Assembly (NCBI GenBank): GCA_947034895.1
Contig: OX344761.1
Coordinates: 73,965,839-74,029,838 of the forward strand
Direction of reading: 5' to 3'
Length of the DNA stretch: 64,000 nucleotides
DNA from: Rhytidiadelphus loreus
Taxonomy: Eukaryota > Streptophyta > Bryopsida > Hypnales > Hylocomiaceae
Shown: positions 22,641-36,246 of the stretch, in pieces
How positions within the stretch are numbered: the stretch's first letter is position 1
Layout: each line of letters starts with the position of its first letter
Program-made: the position numbers and the translations under genes
The notes under the pieces: model-generated
Told to the model about the DNA's origin: nothing
Databases searched by the model: none
What the model saw: only the letters and a program-made list of their open reading frames with translations

Positions 22641-24255
22641 GAGCTCGCTCGTGGTCGACTTGTGCTCATGTTTGGGCAGCGTAGAGCCCGTCTATGGGAC
22701 TCCGTGGCGACGCGGGACCATCGTCACTTCTGCAGATGCTCCGTCTCGTTCCATCGGCCCTAGACTTGCTGGATTCCGTGCGGAATTGAGAGAGCTAGGC
22801 GTGTTTTGCTCTGTCGCGGCCGCGGCCGGGCCGTCGGGCGCGTCGCATCAGGTTTTTGCTGGAGGTTTTCGATTGTTTTATTTTTTTTCATTATTGAAAG
22901 AGAGGGAGTGGTACGGTTTAGGTATCGTGGCGCTATGGTGGAGAAGGAGTATCTTTCTGCAGGGAGAAGTTTATTCGTTGATAGCGATGGCTTGGAAATG
23001 GAGAGCGAGGGAGAAGGACGTTGAAGCAACAGACAGGTTTGATTAATCAGACAGTTTTAATGTCGTGCAACAGGAGCGGAATTCCGACATGCGCCTCACT
23101 TATGTTGCGAAGTCGTTGGCCGCTCTCGTGGTAGTATATTCCCCTACTTATGCTGCATCGCGACAGGCCTGAAGACCTACTATAAGAGAACTTGGAGAAT
23201 TCCGCACTTCTGGAGTTTCGCTGTGGCATCCAGTGTTGTGATGAGTCTTGTGGTTGAAGGGACTGAGTGCCGTATTTCTGATCGTGTTCTTGGAGCCTCT
23301 TTGCTGGAAATGGTGAAAAATGATGCGATGAGGGCAATACGAAGCTTCTTCTTTTGGGATTCGTGCACGCTATGTGGCGTATCACTCAATTTTCCCGGTT
23401 TAGTCAGAATTCCGAGTATCTTGTTCTTGACACAAATCTTGTGTGTCTGTAGCTCAACCTACTTAGGGTGTGAGAATTGCCGTAGCTTTTGATCACACCG
23501 GATCGTATTTTCGCCAATCGCAGTTGGATAAGGTTCTCCTCGAATTTTATATTTGGAGGCTCAAACCTCACAGGTTGGGTTATAAATTCCCTCTTTAGGT
23601 CTTGTTTCGTGTCTTCGATAAGTAGTTGGCACACCGCGGATAGTGGATTGTAATGTAGGTTAGTTTGATTCCATTTTGCCTACAATCCAGTTCTTCGTTA
23701 CCGACACTGTAGCGTTAGCGCGATCACTTCTCCACCTTCAGATCGTTCCACTTTCTAGCTGTGAGCATAATTCTATGATGTAGTGGAGGTGTGCTAGAAG
23801 AACGAGTCTTTGATCGACGTTGTGTCGATCTCTAGATGGCACATAGTCTGATACTTTAGGTCTTGTTTTTTATTCGTGCTGAATTAGGTCATTTGTCCTA
23901 GGCTTGCGATCGTATAACTTTCGTGAATACGTTCACAGAAATAGGTTTGTGTCTTTACAGTTGGAGTGACGATCATCGCACAGCTGCTCTACTTCTGAAA
24001 TGTTTTCGGGAAGGTGGAGAAAAGCAAATTAGGAATGGAAGGAGGCTTTGTTTTCCAATGTTTGTGCACATTGCACTTGGAGAATCGAGGAGGGTTCGAA
24101 GTTTTTTGAGACGAGTTTATTTGTCATTTTGCTAGAACCATCAGCGCAAAGAAAACACTGCGAATTTATATGAGCGAGGACTGTGTAGAGGTTTTACCAG
24201 GGTTTGGTGGAGGAAAGAGGTTGCTTTGACCTTAGACTTCTTCGAATTTGGCATC
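22641..24255 (+). promoter_or_regulatory. Probable promoter and 5' leader of the YAK1-like gene
   Basis: GC content rises here against the intergenic background, and the region has no conserved coding frame. Long 5' leaders with introns are common in plant kinase genes; I could not define a transcription start or leader introns from sequence alone. Confidence 0.35.
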
Positions 24256-27200
24256 ATGGATCGGCAAAGAAATTTAGATTCTCAAGAGCGAGTATTTTAC
24301 CCTGTTCCGCAATCCCATTGGTTCCCTCGTCCGATTGCTTTCAGAGCTTACAAACCCTGGGGAGGAAAACCTCAGCATGATGTTGGGCGAACAGGAGGAA
24401 GAAAACTTCACATTCGGGTCTCACGCCCTGTACGTCTTATCCTTACCTTGACGTTACATGGTTACTTAATTACCGCATTGCAAGCACTCCACAAGGTGAT
24501 AATAACAGAGAGGGAACTGCGTTTGAGATGGTTGTGAAGTGTCAGAAATCGTCTTGGGCATTTATCTGCGAAATGTAAATACGTTCATTTAACTGCTCCT
24601 TGATAGTAGATTGAGACATTAGTGTCATGTTGTCTTACCAACTTTTACCTGGTGTTTGCAGCTACCGGTCAAGTTGACCAAGGAGATTACGGACACATTC
24701 TTGGTCTGTAATCCCAGATTCGAGTACTCGAAAAGCTGCAACCCTAAGAGATTCTTAACCGTCCCTTCTGTTGGAGTGTCTAACAATGGTGCAGATAATG
24801 AGAATCACGATCTCATCCTGTACTTTGGGCGTGTCTTGGCTAACGAAGATAAGACGCGCAGGTGAACTTCTTCCTGCGAAGTATTTTTTATATACACAGA
24901 ACTTTTTCCATGGATAGGTTGTTGTAACGTTCTCTCATTATCTCCAAGTGTGTTGATCATTCACTTCATTTGTGGACGAAGTCTATTACACCTACGCCCT
25001 GATATAAATCTGATGAGAAGCGAATCCTCGCCACTCAAGATCGCACCTTCTAACATGCTTTTTGTTGTAAAGAGGTTGTGTTGTTTATAATGCAAGGTCT
25101 CTGTTGGTTGCAGATATGTTGTTAAAGATATCGTAGGGTGCGGTACTTTTGGGCAGGTGGCCAAGTGCTTTGTGCAGGAGACTAATGACTTTGTGGCTGT
25201 AAAAGTCATAAAAAACCAGAGGGCCTACTCCACTCAAGCCAGGGTAGAAATCGGCATCCTTCACAGGGTACGCACCATGCATCACCTTCAATAGCCTAAG
25301 TGGTTGTGCTACTAAATGAGAATCTCTAAAATATATCCAAGTCTGGTTGTGAACTACGAATGCCTTTGTTCATTACAAGTTCGACTCTGACGGATGTGTA
25401 CTTCATGTGTCTCCATAATTGCGGAAGCAATGCATGTTCTTTGAGAGAGTATGTATACAGGAGTTTCAGCAGCATGCTGATCAGTTTTATTAGCTGATGA
25501 CTGCTTATTAACATGGAGATTGACTGCTTGCAAACCTTGCTGTGGTTCCGCAAGCACGTTTGCCTGTTAATTTTTATTTCTTCGCAGAAGATCTATATTA
25601 GGGAGACAATTTGAATCTTGTTTGAACATATTGAGGTGTTGTCTTGATGAGACTATAGCTGCTGCAGTTGCTGGAAGGAGTTGCTTGATGTTGCTAGTGT
25701 TGTTCGGAATGATCAATGAAATATGGGAGAGCCTCAACAGAGCTTGGGGAGTTTTTGTAATTTAACACAAGCATAGCGTTGGTCAGCTACTGCAGCTTCA
25801 ACTTTGTAACGATCTTCTGACGGATAGATACTTGTAGCTGTATAATCGACTGTAGATATTTCATATCCTGACTGGAGGTTGCGAGTTTAGCACATCTTAT
25901 TGAGAAAAGAACATCTGATTAAGAATTTTTTTCTTGTAGTTGAACAACATACGTGACTGGAGAAACGAGCATCATGTTGTGAGAAGCTTCGACCATTTCA
26001 GCTGCGAAGGACACCTCTGCATCGTCTTTGAGCTTCTTGGAGTCAACTTGTAAGTATTTATGGAAGTGGTCTAGTGTTTTATTTAACATCCTCTATATTT
26101 TCTCTAGGCTCTAACTGCCTTTCTATTGTGCGTATTGATTGGAGGACGAAATACCATGGAGTAATTTGGACAACAAAGTATGCAGTCGTTGATGGACTAG
26201 ATAGCGTCAGAATACCTCACAGATTGCTAGTCGTTTGATCATGACATCTCTAAATGAGTTCCTTGCATTTCTAGGTTTGAGCTTCTGAAGACGAATGGTT
26301 GGAAAGGTATCTCCTTACAGCTAGTACGAATCTTCACCGGTCAGGTACTATTTTTCTTTCATATTCCAGTGCTAATGCTTGCTCGTTTTATCAGATTTAT
26401 CGACTGTCCTTGAGACTTATATCTTTTCATATATCAGGGCACTTTCCTGTGATTTACTCGTTCATCGATCTGTTTGTATACTTTCCCGGCATTATACCAC
26501 GATGATAATTGTACTGGTGGATTTGACGATGTGTCTCTGGTGCCTCATATGCATTTTCTTCATGATCTTAGTCATGTATATCTAATCTTTCGAGCGGCCT
26601 TTTGACAGTTGCTGGATGCGCTGAGTTTGTTATATGATGCACATGTAATACACTGCGACCTCAAGCCAGAGAATATTCTGGTATCTAGGTAATTTTTGGA
26701 TGGTGTTTATTTATTGTGCATTTGAAGATGTCCATCTCTTTTTATTTAGTGGTTCGATGACGGTCTTGAATGATTATTGGAGGCTTAGTATGTGAAGAAT
26801 GTAGTTTACATCTTTGTGATGCGGTTTGTGTACTTTCAACAGTCGTGACAATGTAGTGTTCGTTCCATCTTTTTGTCATGCGGTCGTTATTACTCTAACT
26901 CTATGTTTGTTGAATTGTAGTTTGCGTGCTGCAGAGATAAAGCTGATCGACTTTGGGTCAGCATGCATGGAGGAGCAGACAGTTTATTCGTACATCCAGG
27001 TAAGTGGACTTGCAATGATCTAAGCGATGTCCTGATTTAGCGACTTGAGTACAGTAACACTGGCTTTTGTTTTATTTCCTTGAGAGTGATGACTCAGATT
27101 TCTTATCCTAATTGTAAATTTTTTTGTCCTTGCAACTGATGATAATATCCTAACTTTACCGTGTGATGTTTGCTTCCTGCAGAGCCGTTTTTATCGATCA

Positions 27201-30200
27201 CCAGAAGTTGTCCTTGGGCATCCGTACTCAACAGCAATTGATATGTGGTCATTGGGTTGTGTGGCAGCTGAGCTGTTCCTTGGTTTGCCATTGTTCCCTG
27301 GGCAATGTCCCTATGATCTCCTCCTTTTCATAATTGAAAAACTGGGGTATACCTTACTACCATCAGACTCTCTTTAATTGCTTTTAATCCCAATTGCCAT
27401 CTTTAGAACATTTATTGAAGTTATGCTTCGTTCAATTACTGAAAAGAAGTATGATGGTAAACCTTAGTTGGTTTCCTTCGAATGATTTCAGGGCTGAATT
27501 ATTTCTTGCAATCGGAACATAGTTCAAAAACTTTACCCCCCTGTAGACCAGTTATCTGGTTAGCAGATTTTTTCCCATGCTTTCTGTTATATTTGGATAT
27601 GACACTATGAACTTGACTTCTGGTTGTCTTGCAGAAAACAACCTCCTGACTACATTTTACAGAATGCAAGAAATACAAATAAGTATTTCAAGGTGACAAG
27701 TGCAGCTCCACAAGCAGAAAATGGCACAAGTGGTCATGCATCAGTCTATCAGTTTCTCACTCCAGAAGAGAACGAAGCTGTGAGTATTTCGATTTCCAAG
27801 ACTTGATTTAATTGTTTTTTCTTTTTAAGTGTTTGAATTTTTTGCTTCTTAGGATTATAGCTAAGAGATGTCAATTAACGTTTGAGTATGTTGATTTGTG
27901 CAGAGGGAGCAAAAAAAACCTGTTATTGGAAAGCGTTACATATCTGGAACCTTAGAACATATGATTATGACTTATCCAACAAAACCATCTGGAAAAGAAG
28001 AAATGGAAAAAGGTATTGGGCTACAAATATCAAACGGCTAATGTCCTTGACTATTGTGCAATGTTCTGATTTGTTGGTCAAGAGTGAACTGTCAAGCGTT
28101 ACATGTTCTAGATTTGTTGGGATTTTTTATATTTGATTCCGTATAAATGCACATGTTGAGTGTCAATTGTGTTTATGACTAAGCCATCATCTGTGTTTAA
28201 CCTGAAGTTCTTGTAATGCAGAGATGTTCAGCCGGAAAGTGTTCATTGATTTCTTGAGGGGGCTTATTGAGGTAGATCCCTTCAAGAGGTGGACACCTCA
28301 TGAGGTGCGGGTCTTCCCTTCTAGTATCAGTTAGTTATGATGCTTCTTAATGCATCAGATTGTTCTTTGCTGATTTCCGGGTGGTCTTGCTGAACTTATT
28401 GATTATTAGTTTCGTCATGCTATTCGCTTATTCCGTCTTCCCTCCAGGTTTTCTCCTGAGTTCATCTGCTAACAATATTTGACAATAAAAGCACCTCTTT
28501 CTTACGCTAGCACCCATGTGTAACAGGCTGCCCAGCATCCGTTTCTTACCGAGGGGCCTTTCACCGGCCCTTTTAGGCCAAGGAAAGAAGGAATACACCG
28601 TGCTGTAAGTTCTATTTCGTTTGTTGTTTCTTGCGTTCTATTGCAATTACATCTTTGATGGATGTGTGCTGTACCAGTCGTTGTGTTTACTACAGAGATA
28701 GCGAAGGTGCTGTTATCTTTTGTAGTTTCTATAGGCTGATTACGGAATTCTGAGTTCTTTGAGTCCTTTGCATGCTTCAAAAATCGTAGTGAGGATATCT
28801 TCTTCGTCAAAAGAGCTTGTATTTTCAGAAACTGTGAAGTGGTGACTAATGATTTGTTAACTTGTTGTGCAGCCTGCTGGTGTGGCACAAATGATGGAGC
28901 ACAAAGCGAGCTCCGGGCACTGGTGCGGGGGAGGCCTCTCTCCTCATGTAAGTCATTAGGCCCATAGTTTATGTAGAGCTTAACCTTTGTGTGCTGTTTC
29001 AGGAACTTTGACCGACTTTTTTTCAGAATTTGTGGATGGATCAAAATTTTCTTTCCCATTAAACTTGTTCGAATTTGTTTTCTGAGAAGTTTCAGGGTGC
29101 TACTTGATCGTTGAGAAGATGTTTTAATTTAAGAGAGCTACAAGGCTTTGTGATTTTTCGCAGCAGATGCTTTCTGGATGACTTGGATATAATATGCCCT
29201 CTCTGCAGGTTGGAAAGATGAGTTTAACCACGCAACTCAATGGAGGTCAACAGTTTCAGCCCTTACCCTTAAGCAGTCCAGCGAGTTTTGGAAGCTTTGC
29301 GGACAGTGGTGCTTTGGGCAGCAGTTTTGGGAGTATGGGGGAGGTTGCAGGTCCATCCATGAGCATGCTACCTGGTTTGAATGGACATAATTCTTTAGGT
29401 GCTGGATCTCCTGATGCCAGATGGCATCATATGCAACCTATTCAAAGTGCCGGTCATACTCAGCTTGGAATGAGTCCCTCGGCAAGTGGAATGCGTCCTT
29501 TGTCATTGGGAATTAGCCCTTCCCATCAGTTTCATGTGTTGGGGTCTCACTTTCAGGCCTCTCCTGGCTCTCAGCATATATCTTCTCCAGGGTCCCAATA
29601 TATGGCCTCTCCAGGTATTATGAGTTGCATTATGCACTTGTTCGTCTCCCGAAGGCTTTCTTTTGTGGCACTCATGCTGTTGGCTACGAGCTGCATTGGA
29701 CTAAAGACCAACCATATTCCACAGATCATGTTGTTTCTTGTCATAATATTTCAGGTTTTCTTCTTTTTAGTATTCTTGCCTCCTTTGTATACTTCTCCTT
29801 TTTAAGTCCTGGGGAGTATATTCATTTCAAGAAGAGGACACTCACAATTAATTAGTTTACTTATTTAGTTGTCGCTACTCAGACTTTCGGTTCTGACAGT
29901 ATATCTGATCATTTATCATTTTGAAGCCCGGTATTATTCCTGTGCAGGTATTTTGTACCAGGGATCTCCGGGATCAACATTCCAGTCATCTCCAGGATCA
30001 AGCGCCCGCGGTCCAGGGTCGCCCTCCCAGGGTTCACCAAGATATGGCCCTACTTCACCAGCGTATGCTCCAAGGGACTTTAATAAGCGACGTAATCCTG
30101 GGCTAGCACCTGCTCTTCCTCCTTCGAATGGGTCTGGAATAGTTCCTTTTGACACCCCTTTCTTGGCAAGGCTTCATCAAAACGATGCTGCTGGAAAAAC

Positions 30201-31725
30201 AGATGCTGGTATTAACAATTTTGGCCACATGCAAGGCGGCCCTCACATGGGCCATCAATGGCGACCATCAAGGGCTGTTAGTAATGCAGGGGTGTTCGAC
30301 CAACATCAATTAAATAATACTTTCCTGACGGGAACGCTGGGGTCTCAGTTACTTGCATCGGAGACTACCACTGAAGCCGGTGATGAGGAACTAGCTGGTT
30401 CCGGGGATTGCGATGGTGATTTTAGGTGGGCAGCAGTCATTGATTTCCTGTTGTCCTTAATATTTCTTGCCATGTTTAACGGTAGTGTCCTCGCTGATTT
30501 TCGGATTCTTATTCCTTCAATTCTATGGAGCCTTCCACGGTGTTTTTAATGTTTGGTTCTTTATTCATTTGTCGTACTGATGATTTATTTTGATTTGAAA
30601 TGCAGGGAAGAACTTCTTTTTGAGCATGATCTTATTCCTGAACCAACTGCATTTCCCATGCCAGCGGGGATTGGACCTTCAGATGGCATTATGGGATGCG
30701 GTGGAGCAAGGTTAGGTCCAGGTCCAGGTCCAGGTCCAGGTCCAGGTCCAGGTTGTGCACCACATGGTCAAGGCTCTAACCCCACCAAAGGTTCTATCCA
30801 GGGTTCGTATGGAGGGCATAGTCGAGTCCAAGTACCTAAGCAGGGCTCAACCTCGTCTAGTCGACTTGGTCACAAACAACATCATAAACAAACACACGCT
30901 CAAAACCAGCAAAACTATAACAATTTTCCTATTTCACCCCAACATTCTTTAACTTCTGGATCGCACTCTGGAAATAGCTCTGGGCCGCCAAGTCGGAGGT
31001 TCCCTTCCGGAGAGTCTAGTAGTCATAGCTCCCCAGCTGGCGTTCTACACTTTCAGCAAAGACAGTACCAGCAGCATTCAACTCATCATTCCCCTGACCA
31101 TCAAAATTTGTCTGGTTCACCGCTTTTCCGCGCTGGAAAGACAGTGGATTCGGGAAAACCACCCTCGGATGGGCTTTTGCCATTACCACAGATGGATTCG
31201 AGAGCTTTATATACCGCCGATTCAACTAAGGGACATTTTATGGGACAGGGGAATGCCGGCTACACTGGAGCTGGGATCATTCCTGATGGACGTGGACAGA
31301 CTATGGTTGCTGGATTTGGTCAGCAACATCATTTTGGAGCTGGTGCACCGACATGGCCTGCACAGAACCCTATATTCCCTCCTGGCCAACTTTATGCTAC
31401 TGGTCAACTCTTTGCAGGTGGATACAAGTTTTTTGAAGTGATGGCTGTCTGTTTTTTCTAGTTATTATGTTTAAAAATTGATTGACCTGATGCGAAATGA
31501 GTACTAATCACTGTTCTGTTCCATGACTTTGTGACATTTCTATTTTGTCTTGTTTCTTCAATGCTCCGATCTTGTCAGGTTGTGTTTGGTCACCTCAGGA
31601 TATTAATTATTAATAGAGCTCTCATTCTTTACTCCTTTTTTTCAGGTCGTAAGGTTGGTCCTGCTCTGATGGGATTGAACAAACCACCGCAAACCGGCAA
31701 GGGAGCTTATCGATCTCAGAAGTAG
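24256..31725 (+). CDS. YAK1: YAK1-type DYRK dual-specificity protein kinase, 17 exons
   Basis: DYRK-family kinases autophosphorylate an activation-loop tyrosine and then phosphorylate Ser/Thr targets; plant YAK1 acts in growth, TOR and ABA signalling. Coding exons: 24256-24429, 24662-24861, 25114-25267, 25940-26049, 26275-26344, 26609-26688, 26921-26999, 27183-27346, 27635-27779, 27904-28012, 28222-28304, 28527-28604, 28873-28947, 29209-29614, 29948-30425, 30606-31417, 31646-31725. The total is 3297 nt, 1098 aa, all with GT-AG introns and matching phases. The ATG at 24256 is the first Met in frame. Seen: plant-YAK1 N-terminus [13 protein letters not shown]; Gly loop GCGTFGQ at 133-139; K155 in [15 protein letters not shown] with D253 (HCD, typical of DYRK); DFG at 273-275; [13 protein letters not shown] with Y287 as the likely autophosphorylated Tyr; IDMWSLG. 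After about residue 510 comes a long Ser/Pro/Gly/Gln-rich tail with SPGS repeats and a GP repeat. Exon borders are my assignment. Confidence 0.93.
30715..30750 (+). repeat. Coding microsatellite, six GGTCCA units
   Basis: Six exact GGTCCA hexamers encode a Gly-Pro repeat at about residues 839-850 of the YAK1 tail. Such in-frame hexamers change length without breaking the frame. Confidence 0.95.
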
Positions 31726-33177
31726 CATATTTTACGTATTAATTATTTCTGCGAATCAGCTATGAAGAAAAACCGGTGGTTGATGGCTGATGTCTGCAAT
31801 TGGACTATCCGCTGTCAGGATATTCCAGCGATCGCATTTTATTGGACGGATGAGAGTGCATGATGATGGGAAATATGGCCTTACTTCTGTATTGTGCCTC
31901 TAGAATCTAGAAGGGCTCTTGCAGTGGAGGTATTCAGGAACAGACCATTCTGTGGACTGGAAGCATGGGCTTTTGTCTCTTGCTAGGCCCGATCGGTTTG
32001 TTTTACAAGATGCTTGGAACTGCGAAGTTGGAAGGAGCTATCCCCTGTTTTATCAGGTCAGCCCTGTTATGCTCGTATCTTTTGATGTGCTAATCTGAGT
32101 TGTGACTAAAGATAAGTTTGGTTACTTCACATTTAGCATTCTATTGATGCGGATTTCAATTGCATGTTATGTTACAGTATTACTTGATGATGAACCTGAG
32201 GTCCACAATTTCTGGATCCGAACTGTGTAATGTTTTTCACACACCTATGTATGGATATGTTGTCCATTGAATGAATCTTTAAATACCTTGAGTGGTCTGT
32301 TATTTTTGGACCACTCAGTTCGGACTACTTATCTTCAATATAAGTGGGTCTGGCATTTGTGGGTGTTGGCAAGACCCTTTTTTGTTAGAGGAGTTGTTGC
32401 CTTGTTCAGATCTTGTGACTGGATCATTGAAGTAAGTGTGCAGTTCGTTTAATTTTGTACAAATTGATCTGAATTTTCTATTATCATCCAATCATTAGCT
32501 ATTTATGCCATTTCAGGTTTTTTTCGTTTCTACCATGATCTGTTTCTGAATCATCTGCGCTTTACTAACAATAAGGTTGGAATTGGAACTTTCAGGATCG
32601 CTCTGAAGCCAGTGTTCGTTGTCAAAGTGTTTTTATTAGGTTACTCAAAGTTGTAAGTGAATGCCCACTTCAAGACCAAAATATTCCCTGCTGACAATCT
32701 TAACTTTCTTTGTAAAAGTTGCTTTCCTCTTTTCACTTGCAACAGTTATTGTTCCTTAACATAGGTGCCGTTTTTTTCATGAATTGTCCTTTGGACATGG
32801 ACAGGACTGCGGTGATCGATTCAAGAAGAGTAATGTGCCTCTTGGAGTTGCTTCAGCTCATCCTGGCAGAGGTAGAAACAATACCTGAACAAGAGTTTGC
32901 GAATTATGCACTTTTCTTTTGGAAATTGCTATAGGAAAACAGCGTGGAGTTGTTATTTTCCACCCGCTTTAGTTGATTGCTCAAATATGTGGCATTCTTT
33001 TTTCTTGACACAAGTCTATCTCTTATGCTTAGGAGTATCACCATTCCATCTTCGACTCCGATGGAGTGTCCTCTGTCTACTAGGATTCGGCCACGATGTG
33101 GAGTTGACTAGGCTTGGAAAGATCTGTTCCTTAACAGTATTTGGAGGTGGTACCTATTCTCAACCGTAATAGTCTGG
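31726..33177 (+). other. Probable 3' UTR and downstream flank of YAK1
   Basis: Composition stays gene-like to about 33100 but no conserved coding frame is visible. Open frames here (e.g. 32719-32934) look like chance. A long 3' UTR, perhaps with an intron, is possible. No clear poly(A) signal was chosen. Confidence 0.35.
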
Positions 33178-33179
33178 TA

Positions 33180-33309
33180 ACCCTGGAAGGACGCGGCCCC
33201 CCATGACCAAGTTAGTCACCGAAATACTCTGATTATACACCAATAGGTCCATTCTTTGTTTAGGTCATCCATCAGACCTTTTATTAGGTCCGGAGCGTCC
33301 TTCCAGGGT
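33180..33309. mobile_element. 130-bp Tc1/mariner-type MITE
   Basis: Perfect 15-bp inverted ends ACCCTGGAAGGACGC, flanked by TA (33178-33179 and 33310-33311). Non-coding. It lies about 1.45 kb after the YAK1 stop codon. Confidence 0.85.
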
Positions 33310-33311
33310 TA

Positions 33312-34015
33312 AGTGAGCAGTGAACACCAAGCAACATACAATGTACTTACTGTAGAGTATCTTCATTTATTTACTCCCCCATGTCTGCAACCATGGTTGT
33401 CGTCAGGATTTTGGGGGCAGATATTATGATATTTGATCAGAAAGAACTTCGGCCTCTTTTCGAGGAGTGTTCATTTGAGACCCACACCAAATTTGAAAGG
33501 ACTGGAATGGAATATATGTATCTCAATTTAGGAGGAATACTACTACTCAATTGACCACCCAGGATGGAGTATTTTACCATTTAGTCAAATTCACGATCTT
33601 AAGGACAGTGCCTATGATCATATGATCAAACTTCAAAGGCCTTCAATCCGTATGTATGGTCCATTTGACACCTACATTTGAATGAAATTTTTTATTTTCA
33701 TATTTCAGAGATAAAAATCGCATGTGTTTGTGAGAATTCAAAATTATCATGAGTTTTTGAAGAAAAAGTTACGAAATGAAAGTTTCACTGTAGATGTGCA
33801 TTATTGTGAAAAAGTTAGAAAGTGAAAATTCCACTGTAGATTCACCAGTTGTAGGATGGTTTGTGATAAATTGAATAAGACTACGGTAGGTAACTATCTA
33901 GGAAAACATGTTCTTTCAAAAGATGACATGGCGTAACTTCCTTCTAGTATTTGGGGTTCGAAAATCGAAATTAGAACATCATGGTGAAAATCAAAATTTT
34001 GATATCATTTTATAT
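33312..34015. other. Intergenic DNA
   Basis: A short near-duplicate, GAAAGTTTCACTGTAGAT and GAAAATTCCACTGTAGAT, lies at about 33778 and 33823. Nothing else recognised. Confidence 0.35.
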
Positions 34016-34019
34016 TTAA

Positions 34020-34990
34020 TCCCAAAGTGACAAAGAGGACAGAAAATGTCCTCACATAGTTTCAAGTCCAATTCAAAGTGCTGTAAATTTTGCATTCAAG
34101 GTCCAAATTCAATAAGACTTGTTGGAAAAGTTGCGTTCTCCCTTCTAGTTTGAATGGTAAAATTTTGAGATCAATCCAAGATGTATTGATTTTATGAAAG
34201 CCAATCAAAGTTCACAACTTCAATTCGAGTTCACCAAACTGCATTTTAGGGCTGCAACTTTGGGGCCTTGTATCTCCTTCTTCCATTGCTCATTTTCAAT
34301 AAAATTTGTTGGATTCTGTTCCCCTTGAAGTATACTTATTGTGGTGAAGTTTTCATGTTAATCCAAATTGTTTTGAATGTTTGGGAGCAATTCAAAACTC
34401 AAAATCCTGCCATTTTTGGAGTGTAGTGAACTTTGGCAGCTTGTTTCTTCTTCATACAGAGTCCATTTTCAGTAATTCTTTTTGGAAAAGTTGCGCATAC
34501 TAGTCTAGTTTTTGTGGCTAAAATTTCATGTTAATCCAAGAATTAATGAGTGACTTAGAAGCATTCTAGTAGAAGGAGGTTCAGCTTTAGATGTGTTTTT
34601 TGCAATTTTCTTGCTGATTTTTGACATTTCAAAGCTATTTTGTAGACACAATGATTCAATTGAATGAATTTTTTTTTCTCACCAATGTGTTTGTATACTA
34701 GTTTTGAATCTTTTTGAAGTGTAATTTTTTTTCATTTGAGTAGGTTTAGAAATCAAACTTCACCTCCAAATGTGTTTTGGGGAAAATTTCAACATCCATT
34801 TTCAACACTAAAACATTATGATCTTGCAATCTATGTGGCCAAATGACTTCAAATTTTGTACATGTCATCTACAACATATATACTACAAAATTGTATGGTT
34901 GAAATTTGTATAACTTGAAGACATTTAGATCCATAAAGCTTAAAAAGCAATGATGTTTTTGAACCCCAGAAATTGAATGTCACTTTGGGG
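34020..34990 (+). mobile_element. TTAA-flanked element, family C copy 1
   Basis: It is flanked by TTAA (34016-34019, 34991-34994), with ends TCCCAAAGTGACA and, from the right, CCCCAAAGTGACA. Length is 971 bp, non-coding. It is colinear with 9907-10770 and carries the TA empty site for the MITE nested there. Confidence 0.85.
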
Positions 34991-34994
34991 TTAA

Positions 34995-35509
34995 ACACTT
35001 AGTAGAGTTTGATTTCAGACCCAAAGTTCAAATGGTGATAAAATAATTCAAATTTTGGAAATTTTAGAAATTTTAAATTGCAGCAAAAAAACAAGTTTAG
35101 TAAGCTTCATTTCATTATAGTAGTTGAGATCAAATTTAAAAAAGATAATTTTTATGGTTACAATACGGGTTAAATTAAATACACCAAATGGATAGTTTGA
35201 TGAAATTGAAATAAATAGTATATTTGTACAAAGATGTAGTAAAAATATGTAATATTCAATAATTTGGTTGGATATTAAAGGGCCTCTATAGTTCCTTGTC
35301 ATGCAACACTTTGAATGTGGCATCCAAGTGCTAGGAAGCAAACTTCCCTACACTACATCAAATCTTGCTTGTATTTTCTCCAGTGCAACATGCTATTGTT
35401 GAAAGAGAGAACAACGACACCAGAAGAGGAAAAGGGTCAGTCAACTCATTCACTTGATGCCAAGGGTGCCATGATGTTGCAGACGATGTGGTTGTGTTTT
35501 TCCTTTGTC
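34995..35509. other. Intergenic DNA
   Basis: No supported feature; the open frame 35315-35674 has no recognisable domain. Confidence 0.3.
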
Positions 35510-36246
35510 TTCAAGGGTGATTGCAAGAAAGACCGAACAATTTTGGTAGCATTTGGTCAAAAATTGTGTTTTTTCTGCCCAGTATTAGGAATACTAGGAG
35601 TACTACAAAATGGAGCAATCTCAGCCGTTGATCTGAAAAATCAACGGCCAATAGTACATTTGAGTACTTTATAATACTGAAACAGTACCACTTAAAAAAA
35701 ATGACAGTTTGTCACAGAAAGTAGATAAAATTAAGTATAAATTAATAAAAATTAGAAAATCATGAATAAAAAAAACTAAAAATTGGCCATTTATAAAGAC
35801 TTGATAGTGATTACATTTCACCCAAAACTAGAAGTTGAAACCATCATAAATGTTTGGAGTGCTATGCGCAAAGGACCCCTATTCGCATGCATGTTGAGGA
35901 CAAAAAATTGTGTTTTTTTGAATGCCCTTTGGTAGGCACATGCTCATCTAGTGTGGGAATAGCCCACAAAAAATTCAAGTGAACATCATAATTTTTGGAT
36001 GCTCTACAATACTAAAAAACCCTAAACCGCAAAGTGTGACAAATTAGCTAAATTGACATTTAATTATAAAATTATTTTTCAAAATTTATGAAAAATAATG
36101 AATCTCATGATTTCTCAGTTATCCGTCTTCAATAAAAATTTCAAGTCCATCGGCTTCATTTTCCAAAAGTTATGATTGATGGCAACTTAGTCACTTCAAT
36201 TTGTGACGCCAAATAGGACTGGTCTTTCTTGTAATCACCCTCAAAG
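35510..36246. mobile_element. Possible TIR element of about 0.73 kb
   Basis: TTCAAGGGTGATTGCAAGAA (35510 onward, continuing AGACC) and its inverted counterpart at 36246-36222 (TTTGAGGGTGATTACAAGAA then AGACC) match at 22 of 25 bases. Target duplications were not found, so this could also be two unrelated gene fragments. Confidence 0.4.
35580..35679. mobile_element. 100-bp foldback MITE
   Basis: The left half CAGTATTAGGAATAC... is mirrored by ...TTTATAATACTG on the right, with the core hairpin CCGTTGAT / ATCAACGG. CAGT ends suggest the Tc1/mariner-pogo group, but no TA duplication is visible. Confidence 0.55.

Noticed and set aside
32267..33169. Short open frames downstream of YAK1
   Set aside because: No recognisable motif, no splice partners; better explained as 3' UTR or flank.
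35315..35674. 119-codon open frame
   Set aside because: It runs through a foldback MITE and one arm of a possible TIR element, so it is unlikely to be a gene.
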